DNA of 64,000 bases from Microterricola viridarii (GCF_900104895.1 NZ_LT629742.1:2604001-2668000), one strand, 5' to 3'; numbered from the stretch's first letter, positions 1 to 8,838 are shown. The notes: generated by a model from the letters alone, not told the origin. Numbers and translations: made by a program.

Positions 1-826
1 GGTTGATGCCGTGCACGATGTTCTTGAGCGCGCCCTTGCCGGGTGCGGTGAGCAGCACGCGGGTGACGCCGGGGCAGGCGAGGTGCTGGCCGAGGCCCTC
101 CGCGTCGCGCCAGCGTCCCGTGTTGTCGACGACGATGGCGTCGTGGATGCCGTACGCGGTGTAGTCGATGGAGGCGGGGTCGTTCGAGTAGATCACCTGG
201 ATGAGGGTGCCGTTGGCGAGGATCGTGTTGTTCTCCTCGTCGACGCTGATGGTGCCGTCGAACGCGCCGTGCACCGAGTCGCGGCGCAGCAGGCTGGCCC
301 GCTTGATCAGGTCGTTGGCCGAGCCCTTGCGCACGACGATGGCGCGCAGCTGCAGGCCGTCGCCGTGGCCGCCGTGGGCGATCAGGATGCGGGCCAGCAG
401 GCGCCCGATGCGGCCGAAGCCGTAGAGCACGACGTCGGTGCCGCCGGTCGGGGCGGCGCCCTCGGCCGGGAGCACCGGGCTGATCTCCTCGCGGACGAAG
501 TCTGCGAGCTCCTGCCCGGCACCGCGCTCGGCGTAGCCGGAGACGAGCCGGGCGATGTCGATGGAGGCCGGGCCGGGGCGGAGCGCCCGCAGCGCCTCGA
601 GCACGCGCAGCGTGTCGTCGAGGTCCAGCTCGGTGTCGTCGACCTGCTTCGCGAACTTGTGGGCCTTGAGGATGCCGATGGCGGAGCGGTTGAGCAGTCG
701 ACGTCCGTGAACGGAGGTCACCACCCCGTGGTCGCGGTAGAGCGAGCCGATGATCGGGATCATGGATTCAGCACGCTCCTCGCGACTGATCCAAAGCGTG
801 CGGTGGTCGGTGAAGTGCTGAGTCAC
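1..826 (-). CDS. gap: glyceraldehyde-3-phosphate dehydrogenase, long form (partial, C-terminus beyond left edge)
   Basis: Encodes the first 275 residues of a phosphorylating GAPDH, which interconverts glyceraldehyde-3-phosphate and 1,3-bisphosphoglycerate with NAD(P) in the cytoplasm. About 130 residues precede the Rossmann motif GFGRIGR (residues 136-142). That extension marks the roughly 480-residue long GAPDH class (GapB-like in corynebacteria) rather than the 335-residue glycolytic form. Further matches are a NxxFDG-like DSVHGAFDG stretch and VDNTGRW. The catalytic cysteine would lie beyond the edge. The start is GTG at 826, preceded by AAAGGA at good spacing; an internal ATG at 762 would remove conserved extension residues. 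The 130 bases upstream hold no gene. Whether it works in glycolysis or gluconeogenesis cannot be decided here. Confidence 0.9.
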   Translation of the reverse strand, partial: MTQHFTDHRTLWISREERAESMIPIIGSLYRDHGVVTSVHGRRLLNRSAIGILKAHKFAKQVDDTELDLDDTLRVLEALRALRPGPASIDIARLVSGYAERGAGQELADFVREEISPVLPAEGAAPTGGTDVVLYGFGRIGRLLARILIAHGGHGDGLQLRAIVVRKGSANDLIKRASLLRRDSVHGAFDGTISVDEENNTILANGTLIQVIYSNDPASIDYTAYGIHDAIVVDNTGRWRDAEGLGQHLACPGVTRVLLTAPGKGALKNIVHGIN

Positions 827-959
827 GAAATTCCTTTGCGCGGCCAGCGCTGGTGGGTACACCGTGCGGGCCTCTTTGCCTGATGGGACATCGACAACTC
901 TACGCAGCGGACCTGCCCCGCCCACCCGTTAACGCGCTCGGAACGGCGTTAAGAACGGC

Positions 960-2003
960 CTATTTTGACGTTTCGAGCAACTCCCGCACCCGCGGCGCCA
1001 CGGCGGTGCCGTAAAGTTCGATGCTGCTCATCAGCGCCGCGTGCGGCAGGGTGCCGTTGCTGTACTTGAGGTCGAAGCGGGAGGCCTGCAGGGCGCGCAC
1101 GGCGGCGGCGATCTTCTGGGCGACGGTCTCCGGTGATCCGACGTAGAGTGCGCCGTCCGGGCCGGCGGACTCCTCGAACTGCTCGCGGGTCATCGGCGGC
1201 CAGCCTCGCTCCCGGCCGATGCGCTGCTGCATCACCGCGTAGTGCGGCCAGAGCTCGTCCTTGGCCTGCTCGTCGGTCTCGGCGATGTGGCCGGGTGAGT
1301 GGATGCCGACGGGCTGCAGCGGCTGGCCGTACTGGGCCAGCGCACGGTGGTAGAGGTCGACGTAGGGGGCGAAGCGCACGGGGCTGCCGCCGATGATGGC
1401 GAGCATGAGGGGCAGGCCGTGGCGCGCGGTGCGCACGACCGACTCCGGGCTGCCGCCGACGCCGACCCAGGTGCGCAGGGTGCCGGACTCGGTGTGCGGG
1501 TAGACGTGCTGCTCGTTGAGGCCGGAGCGCACGGTGCCGTTCCAGCTGACCGGGCCTTGCTTGATCAGTTCGACGAAGAGTTCGAGCTTCTCCTCGAACA
1601 GCTCCTCGTAGCGTTCCAGCGGCAGTCCGAACAACGGGAATGACTCGGTGAAGGAGCCGCGGCCGAGGATGACCTCCGCGCGACCGCCGGAGAGGCCGTC
1701 GAGCGTCGCGAAGCGCTGGTAGACCCGGACGGGGTCGTCGCTGCTCAGCACGGTGACGGCGGAGCCCAGATGGATCCGCTCGGTCTGGCCGGCGATTGCC
1801 GCCAGCACGACCTCGGGCGCCGAGACGGCGAAGTCGGCGCGGTGGTGCTCGCCGACGCCGATGAAGTCGAGGCCGACCTTGTCGGCCAGCACGCCCTGCT
1901 GCACGAGGTTGCGCAGCACCTCCCCCTGCGAGAGCGGGTGGCCGTCCTGGTCGAAGGTGACGTCGCCGAAGGTGTCGACGCCGAGTTCCACTGATCGCGC
2001 CAT
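960..2003 (-). CDS. LLM class flavin-dependent oxidoreductase
   Basis: A 347-residue member of the bacterial luciferase-like superfamily, TIM-barrel enzymes that use reduced FMN or F420. The sequence opens MARSVELGVDTFGD and carries family landmarks: GEHHR around residue 52, a LGSAVTVLSSDDPVR stretch, and GRAEVILGRGSF near residue 110. The substrate cannot be predicted. TAATTAAGGAGAG stands directly before ATG 2003, and only 14 bases separate it from the csrA stop, so it is probably the last gene of the flbD-to-csrA flagellar operon. Nothing in the protein suggests a flagellar role; read-through co-transcription is the simplest explanation. Confidence 0.85.
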   Translation of the reverse strand: MARSVELGVDTFGDVTFDQDGHPLSQGEVLRNLVQQGVLADKVGLDFIGVGEHHRADFAVSAPEVVLAAIAGQTERIHLGSAVTVLSSDDPVRVYQRFATLDGLSGGRAEVILGRGSFTESFPLFGLPLERYEELFEEKLELFVELIKQGPVSWNGTVRSGLNEQHVYPHTESGTLRTWVGVGGSPESVVRTARHGLPLMLAIIGGSPVRFAPYVDLYHRALAQYGQPLQPVGIHSPGHIAETDEQAKDELWPHYAVMQQRIGRERGWPPMTREQFEESAGPDGALYVGSPETVAQKIAAAVRALQASRFDLKYSNGTLPHAALMSSIELYGTAVAPRVRELLETSK

Positions 2004-2017
2004 CGCGCTCTCCTTAA

Positions 2018-2305
2018 TTACTCTGTTGCGGCTGCCGGGTCCGGGACGGGCTGGGCGGTCGGCACGGGCGGGGCCAGCTTGCCGAGGCTCAGCACCAGGC
2101 GCTGCTCTTCGGCACTCCCTGCGGCGCCGGTGGCCTCCGCGTTGGCCTCCGCGACGGCCTGCACGACCTCGGAGCGTTGGATCTTGATGCCGCGCGGGGC
2201 GTCGACCCCGATGCGGATGCTGTCGCCGCGAGCGTCGAGCACGGTGATGACGATGTCGTCACCGATGAGGATCTTCTCCCCTGGTTTACGCGTCAGAACT
2301 AGCAC
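2018..2305 (-). CDS. csrA: carbon storage regulator CsrA with extended tail
   Basis: A 95-residue CsrA. Residues 1-60 match the family closely: MLVLTRKPGEKILIGDD, then ITVLD and IRIGVDAP. CsrA is a small RNA-binding dimer that blocks translation by binding GGA motifs in leaders; in Gram-positive bacteria its main target is flagellin mRNA, and FliW antagonises it. Typical CsrA is 60-75 residues, so the last 30 or so (Ala/Pro-rich) are an extension. It lies downstream of flhA and the flhF-like gene in the flagellar operon; fliW is encoded at 32784-33152. The fliC leader contains GGAGGA before its start, a plausible CsrA site. Confidence 0.95.
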   Translation of the reverse strand: MLVLTRKPGEKILIGDDIVITVLDARGDSIRIGVDAPRGIKIQRSEVVQAVAEANAEATGAAGSAEEQRLVLSLGKLAPPVPTAQPVPDPAAATE

Positions 2306-2314
2306 TTCCCCAGC

Positions 2315-3319
2315 CTATCCTTTCGTGTGCCAGAGCACGGGGAGGCCGAGGGCGGCGACGGAGCCCGGCGTCGCCGTCTCTTCCCCGCCGATCGCCACGA
2401 TTCCGTGCACATCGACGATCTCGCGGCAGGCCGCGACCCACGCCGCCGTGTCCTCGTCCTTGCGGCTGACATCCACGACGAGCCAGAGCTGGTCGGCGAG
2501 CAGCCCGGCCGCCGTGCCGAGCTGCCGCTCGCGCAGCAGGCGGGAGTCGACGTCGGCGTCGGCGCGGGCCGCGGCGAGCTCGAGGACGGCGATGCAGGCG
2601 GCGCCCCGCTGGACCCCGCGGGCGCGGGCGGCCGCGGCGTCTCGGCGGTCGCCGAGCTGCGGCAGGCCCGGGTGCGCCGAGACGTCCGCGCCGGCCATGC
2701 TCGGCGCGCAGGCGGCGATCTCCGCGCCGTTCTGCGTGGCCCAGGCCGACGCCACCAGTGCGGCGTCGGAGCGCGCCCCGATGCAGAGCACCAGGTCGCC
2801 CGGGCGCTCCAACGGCAGCGGCGGTTCGGCTGCCGGGGCAGCCTGCGCCAGGGCGAGCTGCGCGGGGGCGCCCGCGGGGAGCTGGGCACGCGACGGGGCG
2901 TGCACGACGGAGACGATCGGCAGCAGCCCGAGTGCGGGAGGCTGTGGCGGCGCGGCCTGCTGGCCGGGCGGCGGCGCCATGTCGCGGGTCATCTGGCGCA
3001 GCAGCGCCGCGAAGTCCGGTGAGGCCGTGGTCGGCTGGTCCGGCGCCGCCTCGGCCAGCGCGGACTCGACCGTGTCGGCCTCCTCGAGCAGCGCGGCGAG
3101 GCCGACCCGGGTGGGCAGGTCCATGCTGTGCACGCTGGGGCTGCCGGATTCCGGCAGCTCGACGACGACCTCGAAGTGCTGTTTGGCGAAGAAGCCGCGG
3201 ATGCCGCCGCTCACGACCCGTTCGGCGGAGACGATCCGGGCGTGCCGGCCGTGCTCGGCGAGCACCCGCTCATGGAGCGACTGGAGCGACTGCCCCTCAA
3301 GCCGAACCTGCCGTGACAC
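2315..3319 (-). CDS. FlhF-like protein with degenerate GTPase domain
   Basis: A 334-residue protein in the slot where flhF follows flhA. Residues 1-55 resemble the FlhF N-terminal domain: a basic VRLEGQSLQSLHERV segment, then GGIRGFFAKQHFEVVVE, the GFFGK-V-V pattern of FlhF. The linker is Ala/Pro-rich. Where FlhF has its SRP-type GTPase with GxxGxGKT, this protein reads LVLCIGARSDAALVASAW (about 176-193), so no P-loop lysine or threonine is present. The end (GLPVLWHTKG) resembles the FlhF closing G5 region. FlhF normally sets flagellar site and number; this one probably cannot hydrolyse GTP and may act as a scaffold. The start is GTG 3319, overlapping the 3' end of flhA by 23 bases; an ORF extension further upstream is antisense-quality sequence inside flhA. 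Confidence 0.7.
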   Translation of the reverse strand: MSRQVRLEGQSLQSLHERVLAEHGRHARIVSAERVVSGGIRGFFAKQHFEVVVELPESGSPSVHSMDLPTRVGLAALLEEADTVESALAEAAPDQPTTASPDFAALLRQMTRDMAPPPGQQAAPPQPPALGLLPIVSVVHAPSRAQLPAGAPAQLALAQAAPAAEPPLPLERPGDLVLCIGARSDAALVASAWATQNGAEIAACAPSMAGADVSAHPGLPQLGDRRDAAAARARGVQRGAACIAVLELAAARADADVDSRLLRERQLGTAAGLLADQLWLVVDVSRKDEDTAAWVAACREIVDVHGIVAIGGEETATPGSVAALGLPVLWHTKG

Positions 3320-5339
3320 CGCGCACCACCCCCACGGTCTCGATCTCGACGTTGGCGGAGGTGACCTCCTGGTAGGAGAGCACCGCGACGCCGGTCTGCG
3401 GGGTGACCAGGCGGTGGATGGCCGGGCGGAGCGCCGGGGCGCACACCAGCACGGCGCTGACGCCCTGGGCATCGGCCTGGGCGAGGGACGCCCGCAGCGA
3501 GTCGATGACCTGCTCCATGCTGCGCTGGTCGAGCAGGATCTGGGTGCCGTGCTCGGCCGGGCGGAGCCCCTCGAGCATGCCCTGCTCCAGCGAGGGGTCG
3601 ATCATGACGACGCGGAGGATGCGCCCGTCCAGGTGCTTGGCGACGATGGCGGGCCCGAGCGCGGCCCGGGCGGCCTCGATCAGCCCCTCCGGGTCGACGG
3701 CGACCTTGGCGCGCAGCGAGAGGGCCTCGAAGATGCGGGGCAGGTCGTTGATCGCGACCTGCTCGGCGAGGAGGCCCTGCAGCACCCGCTGCACCTCGGC
3801 CAGGCTGAGCAGGCCGGGCGTCAGCTCCTCGACGGCGGCCGGGTTCACCTGCCGCACGCCGTCGCTCAGCACGCGCACGTCCTCCCGGCTGAGCAGGCGG
3901 GCGGCGTTGGCCGTGACGACAGAGGAGAGGTGGGTGACGATGACGGAGACGCGGTCGATGACGGTGGCGCCGGCCATCTCGGCGCTGTGCCGCAGCTCGC
4001 TGGGCACCCATTTGCCTGGCAGGCCGAAGACGGGCTCGACGGTGGCGGTGCCCGGCAGCGCCTCGAGCGCGTCCCCGAGGGCGAGCACCCGGCCGCCGGG
4101 TGCGATGCCGCGGGCCACCTCGACGCCGGCGATGCGGATGACATAGCAGGAGGCGGGCAGCTCGATGCTGTCACGGGTGCGCACCGGGGGCACGACGATG
4201 CCGAGCTCCATGGCGATCGTGCGGCGGAGGGCCTTCACCCGGCCGAGCAAGTCGTCGGAGGCGCCGGAGACGACGTCGACGAGGTCGGGGGCGAGCAGGA
4301 TCTCGAGGGCGTGCACGCGCATCTGCTCGATCAGCGCCTCGGTGCTCTCGGCCAGGGTCGGCGCCTCGTTCTGCGGCGACGCCGCGGCCTTCTCCTCGCG
4401 CTCGGTGCGCGCCTTCACGCGCTGTGCGGCGAAGATCAGCAGGCCGCCGATCACGATGAACGGCACCATCGGCATGCCGGGGATCAGCGCCATCACGATC
4501 GCGGCGCTGCCGGCGATCATCAGGGCGTTGCGCGACTGCGACAGCTGAGCGCCAGCGGTGGTGCCCATGTCGGCGTCGGCGGTGGACCGGGTCACGATCA
4601 TGCCCGTGGAGACGGCCATCAGCAGGGCGGGGATCTGGGTGACGAGGCCGTCGCCGATGGTCAGCAGCGTGTAGGTGCTGACGGCGTCGCCCATCTCCAT
4701 GCCGCGCTGGATCATGCCGATCGCGATGCCGCCGATGATGTTGATGACGATGATCAGGATGCCGGCGATGGCGTCGCCCTTGACGAACTTCGACGCGCCG
4801 TCCATGGCGCCGTAGAAGTCGGCCTCGGAGGAGACCTCCGCGCGGCGCTCCCTGGCCTGCACATCGCTGATCAGGCCGGCGTTCAGGTCGGCGTCGATCG
4901 CCATCTGCTTGCCGGGCATGGCGTCGAGGGTGAAGCGGGCGCCGACCTCGGCCACGCGCTCAGCACCCTTCGTGACGACGACGAACTGGATCACGACGAG
5001 GATCAGGAAGATCACGCTGCCGATGATGATGGAGCCGCCGACGGCGACGTGCCCGAAGGCCTCGATCACCTGACCGGCGTAGCCCTCTCCGAGCACGAGG
5101 CGGGTGGAGGCGACGTTCAGGCCGAGCCGGAACAGCGTCACCGCCAGCAGCAGCGAGGGGAACACCGAGAAGTCGAGCGGCTTCCTGATGAACATCGTCG
5201 TGAGCAGGATCACGAGCGCCAACAGGATGTTGACGATGATCAGGATGTCGAGCAGCCAGGCGGGCACGGGGACGACGAGCAGCAGGATGATGCCGACGAC
5301 CCCGATGGGCACCGCGAGCTTGGCGAGGTTGCGGTTCAT
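3297..5339 (-). CDS. flhA: flagellar biosynthesis protein FlhA
   Basis: A 680-residue FHIPEP-family protein, the large export-gate component of the flagellar type III secretion system. The N-terminal half has eight predicted membrane segments, beginning LAKLAVPIGVVGIILLLVV. It includes the conserved cytoplasmic loop with RLGLNVASTRL, EVGARFTLDAMPGKQMAIDAD and EADFYGAMDGASKFVKGDAIAG. The C-terminal half is the cytoplasmic domain that docks chaperone-substrate complexes. Length is normal. ATG 5339 overlaps the flhB stop by four bases (ATGA), which fixes the start. Export driven by the FliI ATPase and proton motive force passes through this channel with FlhB, FliP, FliQ and FliR. Confidence 0.98.
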   Translation of the reverse strand: MNRNLAKLAVPIGVVGIILLLVVPVPAWLLDILIIVNILLALVILLTTMFIRKPLDFSVFPSLLLAVTLFRLGLNVASTRLVLGEGYAGQVIEAFGHVAVGGSIIIGSVIFLILVVIQFVVVTKGAERVAEVGARFTLDAMPGKQMAIDADLNAGLISDVQARERRAEVSSEADFYGAMDGASKFVKGDAIAGILIIVINIIGGIAIGMIQRGMEMGDAVSTYTLLTIGDGLVTQIPALLMAVSTGMIVTRSTADADMGTTAGAQLSQSRNALMIAGSAAIVMALIPGMPMVPFIVIGGLLIFAAQRVKARTEREEKAAASPQNEAPTLAESTEALIEQMRVHALEILLAPDLVDVVSGASDDLLGRVKALRRTIAMELGIVVPPVRTRDSIELPASCYVIRIAGVEVARGIAPGGRVLALGDALEALPGTATVEPVFGLPGKWVPSELRHSAEMAGATVIDRVSVIVTHLSSVVTANAARLLSREDVRVLSDGVRQVNPAAVEELTPGLLSLAEVQRVLQGLLAEQVAINDLPRIFEALSLRAKVAVDPEGLIEAARAALGPAIVAKHLDGRILRVVMIDPSLEQGMLEGLRPAEHGTQILLDQRSMEQVIDSLRASLAQADAQGVSAVLVCAPALRPAIHRLVTPQTGVAVLSYQEVTSANVEIETVGVVRGVTAGSA

Positions 5340-6436
5340 TGACCGGTCCTTTGGGGTACGAGTTGCGGGGTCATGGTGTGGGTGCCGTAGCCGGCGCCGC
5401 GCTTCTTCAGGGCCATCACGAAGGCGAGCACCCGGGCCACGGCGTTGTAGTGCTCGAGCGGGATCTCGTGGCCGATCTCGCACTCGGCGTGCAGGGCCCG
5501 CGCCAGCGGAACGTCCTTGACGATCGGCACCCGCTGGGCGTCTGCCTCCTCGCGGATGCGGGTGGCGATCATGCCCTGCCCCTTCGCGACGACGCGCGGC
5601 GCGGCCTTGCCCGCCTCGTAGCGGAGGGCGACGGCGATGTGCGTCGGGTTCACCAGCACGACGTCGGAGCCGGCGACGGAGGCGATCATGCGGTTGCGGC
5701 TCATGGACAGCTGGCGGGCGCGGCGCTGCGACTTGATCATCGGGTCGCCCTCGCTGGACTTGTTCTCGTCCTTCAGCTCCTGCTTCGTCATCCGCGTCTT
5801 CTTGCGGTTGCGCTTCATGACGACCATGATGTCGGCCGCGGCCAGCACCAGGCCGGCCACGACGGCCGACTGCAGCAGCACGGTGGCGCCGCTGCTCGCC
5901 GCGGCGAGCAGGGCGCTGACGGGCAGCCCGCCGGCGCTGCTCAGCACGGGCATCAGCCCCTGGATGACGAGGTAGAGCACGCCGCCGACGACGAGCGTCT
6001 TCAGCAGCGACTTGGCCCCCTCCCAGAGGGCCTGCATGCCGAACACCCGGCCGGCGCCCTTGACGAGGTTGAGCTGCTCGTACTTGCCGGTGAACTTGCG
6101 GAAGTGGATGCCGCCCTGTGCGGCCGCGCCGAGCAGGATCACCCCGGCGGCCACCGCGAACAGCGGCCCGATCGTGCCGAGCATCGAGCCGAGCCCCTGC
6201 ACGAGCGTGTCGAGGGCCTGCATCGGCTCAGGCGCGGCGATGAGCCCGGTGATGGAGTGCATCTGCGTCTCGGCGGCTGCAGTGCCGAGCGCGATGGTCG
6301 TCGGCAGCATCAGGGCGACGGCGCCGACGCCGAGCCAGGCGCTCATGTCCTGGGAGCGGGTCAGCTGGCCCTTCTCGCGCACCTCTTTCATGCGCTTGGG
6401 CGTTGCTTGTTCTGAGCGTTCGGAGGCGTCGGACAT
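5336..6436 (-). CDS. flhB: flagellar biosynthesis protein FlhB
   Basis: A 366-residue export-gate protein that switches secretion from rod/hook to filament substrates. The opening SERSEQATPKRMKEVREKGQ is the family signature. Four membrane segments lie between about 35 and 205, and the cytoplasmic domain contains the self-cleavage site NPTH at residues 263-266. A basic linker (KRNRKKTRMTKQELKDE) precedes it. It starts at ATG 6436, directly after the fliR stop, and overlaps flhA by four bases. The C-terminal tail is slightly longer than in many homologues. Confidence 0.98.
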   Translation of the reverse strand: MSDASERSEQATPKRMKEVREKGQLTRSQDMSAWLGVGAVALMLPTTIALGTAAAETQMHSITGLIAAPEPMQALDTLVQGLGSMLGTIGPLFAVAAGVILLGAAAQGGIHFRKFTGKYEQLNLVKGAGRVFGMQALWEGAKSLLKTLVVGGVLYLVIQGLMPVLSSAGGLPVSALLAAASSGATVLLQSAVVAGLVLAAADIMVVMKRNRKKTRMTKQELKDENKSSEGDPMIKSQRRARQLSMSRNRMIASVAGSDVVLVNPTHIAVALRYEAGKAAPRVVAKGQGMIATRIREEADAQRVPIVKDVPLARALHAECEIGHEIPLEHYNAVARVLAFVMALKKRGAGYGTHTMTPQLVPQRTGQ

Positions 6437-7198
6437 CTACTTCACCTCCCCCATCGTGCGGAAGGCGTCGGTGGCCAGCGCCGAGATGACCTCGGGCAGC
6501 ACGACGACGACCATGCCGGCCAGCAGCAGCGTGAGCAGGATCTTGATCGGGAAGCTCATCGCGAAGGCGTTGAGCGCCGGGGCGACCCGGGTGAGCAGGC
6601 CGAGGCCGGCATCCGCCAGGAAGAGCACGACGAGCAGCGGCCCGGCGATCTGCACGGCGGCCAGCATCATCTGGGAGAGGCCGGTGACCATCAGCTCCGC
6701 GCTGCCGGCGAGGTCCAGGCCGCCGCCGAGCGGCAGCGCCTCGTAGGAGCGCACGATGCCGCCGATGACGAGCTGGTAGGCGCCGGAGGCGAACATCAGC
6801 GCGAGGGCCGTCATCTGGAACAGCCGGGTGAACTGGGCGCCGTTGACCATGGAGCCCGGGTCGAAGGCCTGCGCCATCTGGAAGCCGCCGAACATGTCGA
6901 TGAGGTTGCCGGCGGTCTGCACGGCGGCGAAGACGAGCGAGACCAGGAAGCCGAGCATGGCGCCGACCAGCAGCTCCAGGGCGAGGGCGACGAAGAACGG
7001 GCCGGTGTCCAGCGGCGTGTAGCCGGGCGTCACCCGGGGCGAGACGGCCAGCGCCAGCGCGACGCCGAGCATGGCCTTGATCCGGGCGGGGATCGCCTTG
7101 TAGGAGAAGGGCGGGGCGATGACGAGGAAGGCCGTCATCCGCACCGCCGCCAGCCCGACGGCCTCCAGCCAGCCGGCCGAGAGTGTCGCGCCGAGCAT
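6437..7198 (-). CDS. fliR: flagellar biosynthesis protein FliR
   Basis: A 253-residue membrane protein of the type III export gate, forming a helical channel with FliP and FliQ. The start at ATG 7198 is set by a TGATG overlap with fliQ and by the family N-terminus (MLGATLSAGWLEAVGLAAVR). Six hydrophobic segments are visible, with the typical PPFSYKAIPARIKAMLG and FGGFQMAQAFDPGS regions. The C-terminal MSFPIKILLTLLLAGMVVVV matches the conserved FliR end. Confidence 0.97.
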   Translation of the reverse strand: MLGATLSAGWLEAVGLAAVRMTAFLVIAPPFSYKAIPARIKAMLGVALALAVSPRVTPGYTPLDTGPFFVALALELLVGAMLGFLVSLVFAAVQTAGNLIDMFGGFQMAQAFDPGSMVNGAQFTRLFQMTALALMFASGAYQLVIGGIVRSYEALPLGGGLDLAGSAELMVTGLSQMMLAAVQIAGPLLVVLFLADAGLGLLTRVAPALNAFAMSFPIKILLTLLLAGMVVVVLPEVISALATDAFRTMGEVK

Positions 7199-7473
7199 CA
7201 GGCGTTTCCGATGAGCATCGGGATGGTGGCGAACAGCTGCTCGGTGAAGCTGATCAGCTCGCTGATCATCCACTGGCCGGAGATGAACAGGGCGGCGCAG
7301 ACGGCGATCGCCTTGGGCACGAAGGAGAGCGTGACCTCCTGGATCTGCGTGATCGACTGGAACAGCGAGATGGTGAAGCCGACGACGAGCGCGGTGATCA
7401 GGAGCGGGGCGGCAAGCTTGGCGGCGATGATCAGGCTGGCCATGGCGATGTCGAGGACGGCTGCGGAGTCCAT
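7198..7473 (-). CDS. fliQ: flagellar biosynthesis protein FliQ
   Basis: A 91-residue protein with two transmembrane hairpin helices, the usual size for FliQ. Family residues include LIIAAKLAAPLLI, LFQSITQIQEVTLSFVPK and a C-terminal helix. It forms part of the export-gate channel with FliP and FliR. It overlaps fliR by one base and abuts the fliP stop at 7473. Confidence 0.97.
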   Translation of the reverse strand: MDSAAVLDIAMASLIIAAKLAAPLLITALVVGFTISLFQSITQIQEVTLSFVPKAIAVCAALFISGQWMISELISFTEQLFATIPMLIGNA

Positions 7474-8279
7474 CAGCCCCCCTTGTAGCTGGCGATGAGC
7501 GACGTGATGATGAGCCCCCAGCCGTCGACGAGGATGAACAGCAGGATCTTGAAGGGCAGCGAGATCATGACGGGCGGGAGCATCATCATGCCCATCGACA
7601 TCAGAACGGCGGAGACGACGAGGTCGATCACGAGGAACGGCACGAAGATGACGAAGCCGATGATGAACGCGGCGCGCAGCTCGGAGATCATGAACGCCGG
7701 GATCAGCGTGGTCAGCGGCACGGCGGCGGCGTTCTCGGGGTTGGCCAGGCCGGCCGCCCGCGTCATCAGGGCGATGTCCTCCTCGCGGGTGTGCGCGAGC
7801 ATGAACGACTGCAGGGGGGCGGATGCCGCATCCAGCGCCTGTGAGAAGTCGATCGTGCCGGCGGTGAACGGCTGCACAGCCAGATCGTTGATGTCGGTGA
7901 GCACGGGGCTCATGATGAACAAAGAGAGGAAGAGGGCGAGGCCGGCGAGCACCTGGTTCGGCGGGATCGTCGGCAGCGCGAGTGCGTTCCTCGTCATGGC
8001 GAGCACGACGAAGATCTTCGTGAACGAGCTCATCATGAGCAGCAGCGCGGGGGCGACCGAGAGCAGCGTGATGCCGATCAGGGTGACGACGGCAGAGGAC
8101 GGGGTGCCGTTCGATCCGTTGATCTCCACCGTCACGCCGCCGCCGGGGTCGGCGGGGTTCGTCGGCGGGGTGGGCAGCAGCGGGTCGCCGGGGACGGCGA
8201 GGGCATCGCTGACGCCGAACACGAGGTTGGCGCCGACGAGGAGCGCGATGAGGCTGAGCGCCAGGGCCCAGCGACGCAT
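7473..8279 (-). CDS. fliP: flagellar biosynthesis protein FliP
   Basis: A 268-residue export-gate subunit. An N-terminal signal segment (RRWALALSLIALLVGANLVFG) is followed by a periplasmic-type linker. Conserved FliP helices come next: LLSVAPALLLMMSSFTKI, RNALALPTIPPNQVLAGLAL and LIPAFMISELRAAFIIGF, then SMGMMMLPPVMISLPFKI. The start is ATG 8279, overlapping the fliO TAA (TAATG). A longer open frame upstream runs through fliO and was not used. Confidence 0.97.
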   Translation of the reverse strand: MRRWALALSLIALLVGANLVFGVSDALAVPGDPLLPTPPTNPADPGGGVTVEINGSNGTPSSAVVTLIGITLLSVAPALLLMMSSFTKIFVVLAMTRNALALPTIPPNQVLAGLALFLSLFIMSPVLTDINDLAVQPFTAGTIDFSQALDAASAPLQSFMLAHTREEDIALMTRAAGLANPENAAAVPLTTLIPAFMISELRAAFIIGFVIFVPFLVIDLVVSAVLMSMGMMMLPPVMISLPFKILLFILVDGWGLIITSLIASYKGG

Positions 8280-8836
8280 TACCACCGGTCCCGAACGACG
8301 GCAGCGGCCTGCTTCCAGGTCTCGGGCGCGAGGATCGAGCCGGCGAGGCGGCCGGCCGGGCGGGCCAGCGCCGGTGCGGCCGGCACCGCCGCAGACAGCG
8401 CTGCGGCAGCCGGCACCGGTGCGGCCGGCGCTGTGCCAGCTGGCACCCCGGCCGCCGGCACGAGGTCTTCTGCCTGGCCGGCCTCGGCGAGCACCCGGGC
8501 GAAGTGCGCGTCGCCCTGGTCGGCGTCCGCCGTCTCGGTTGGCGAGGCGGGCGGGGTTGGAGAGGCGGGCAGGGCCGCCGGCACGATCGGGGCGGCGTGC
8601 AGCTTGGTGACGCCGTGCTCGGTCACGCCGAGCAGGAAGCGCTGGCCGTCGTGCTCGACCACGACGACGGATGCCTTGGCGCCGACGCTCTGCCGGCCCA
8701 CGACGGCGAGGCTGGCGGTGCGCGCCTTGCCCTTGGCCGCTCCGCCGCGCGCGAAGCGTCGCTGCAGCAGCCACAGCAGTGCCAGGACGGCACCGAGGGA
8801 GAGCAGGACGCGCAGCGCGACGAAGAGGGTGTCCAC
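8279..8836 (-). CDS. fliO: flagellar biosynthetic protein FliO
   Basis: A 185-residue protein with one N-terminal membrane anchor (FVALRVLLSLGAVLALLWLL). A small cytoplasmic domain typical of FliO/FliZ follows (TASLAVVGRQSVGAKASVVVV, then GQRFLLGVTEHGV). FliO helps assemble the FliP pentamer. The last 80 or so residues are an Ala/Pro-rich tail. It starts two bases after the fliN stop and overlaps fliP by one base. Confidence 0.9.
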   Translation of the reverse strand: MDTLFVALRVLLSLGAVLALLWLLQRRFARGGAAKGKARTASLAVVGRQSVGAKASVVVVEHDGQRFLLGVTEHGVTKLHAAPIVPAALPASPTPPASPTETADADQGDAHFARVLAEAGQAEDLVPAAGVPAGTAPAAPVPAAAALSAAVPAAPALARPAGRLAGSILAPETWKQAAAVVRDRW

Positions 8837-8838
8837 CG

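Noticed and set aside
2079-5342. Plus-strand 1087-codon open frame over flhA and the flhF-like gene
   Set aside because: It is a GC-rich antisense frame of flhA and neighbours; product is His/Asp/Gly-rich without domains.
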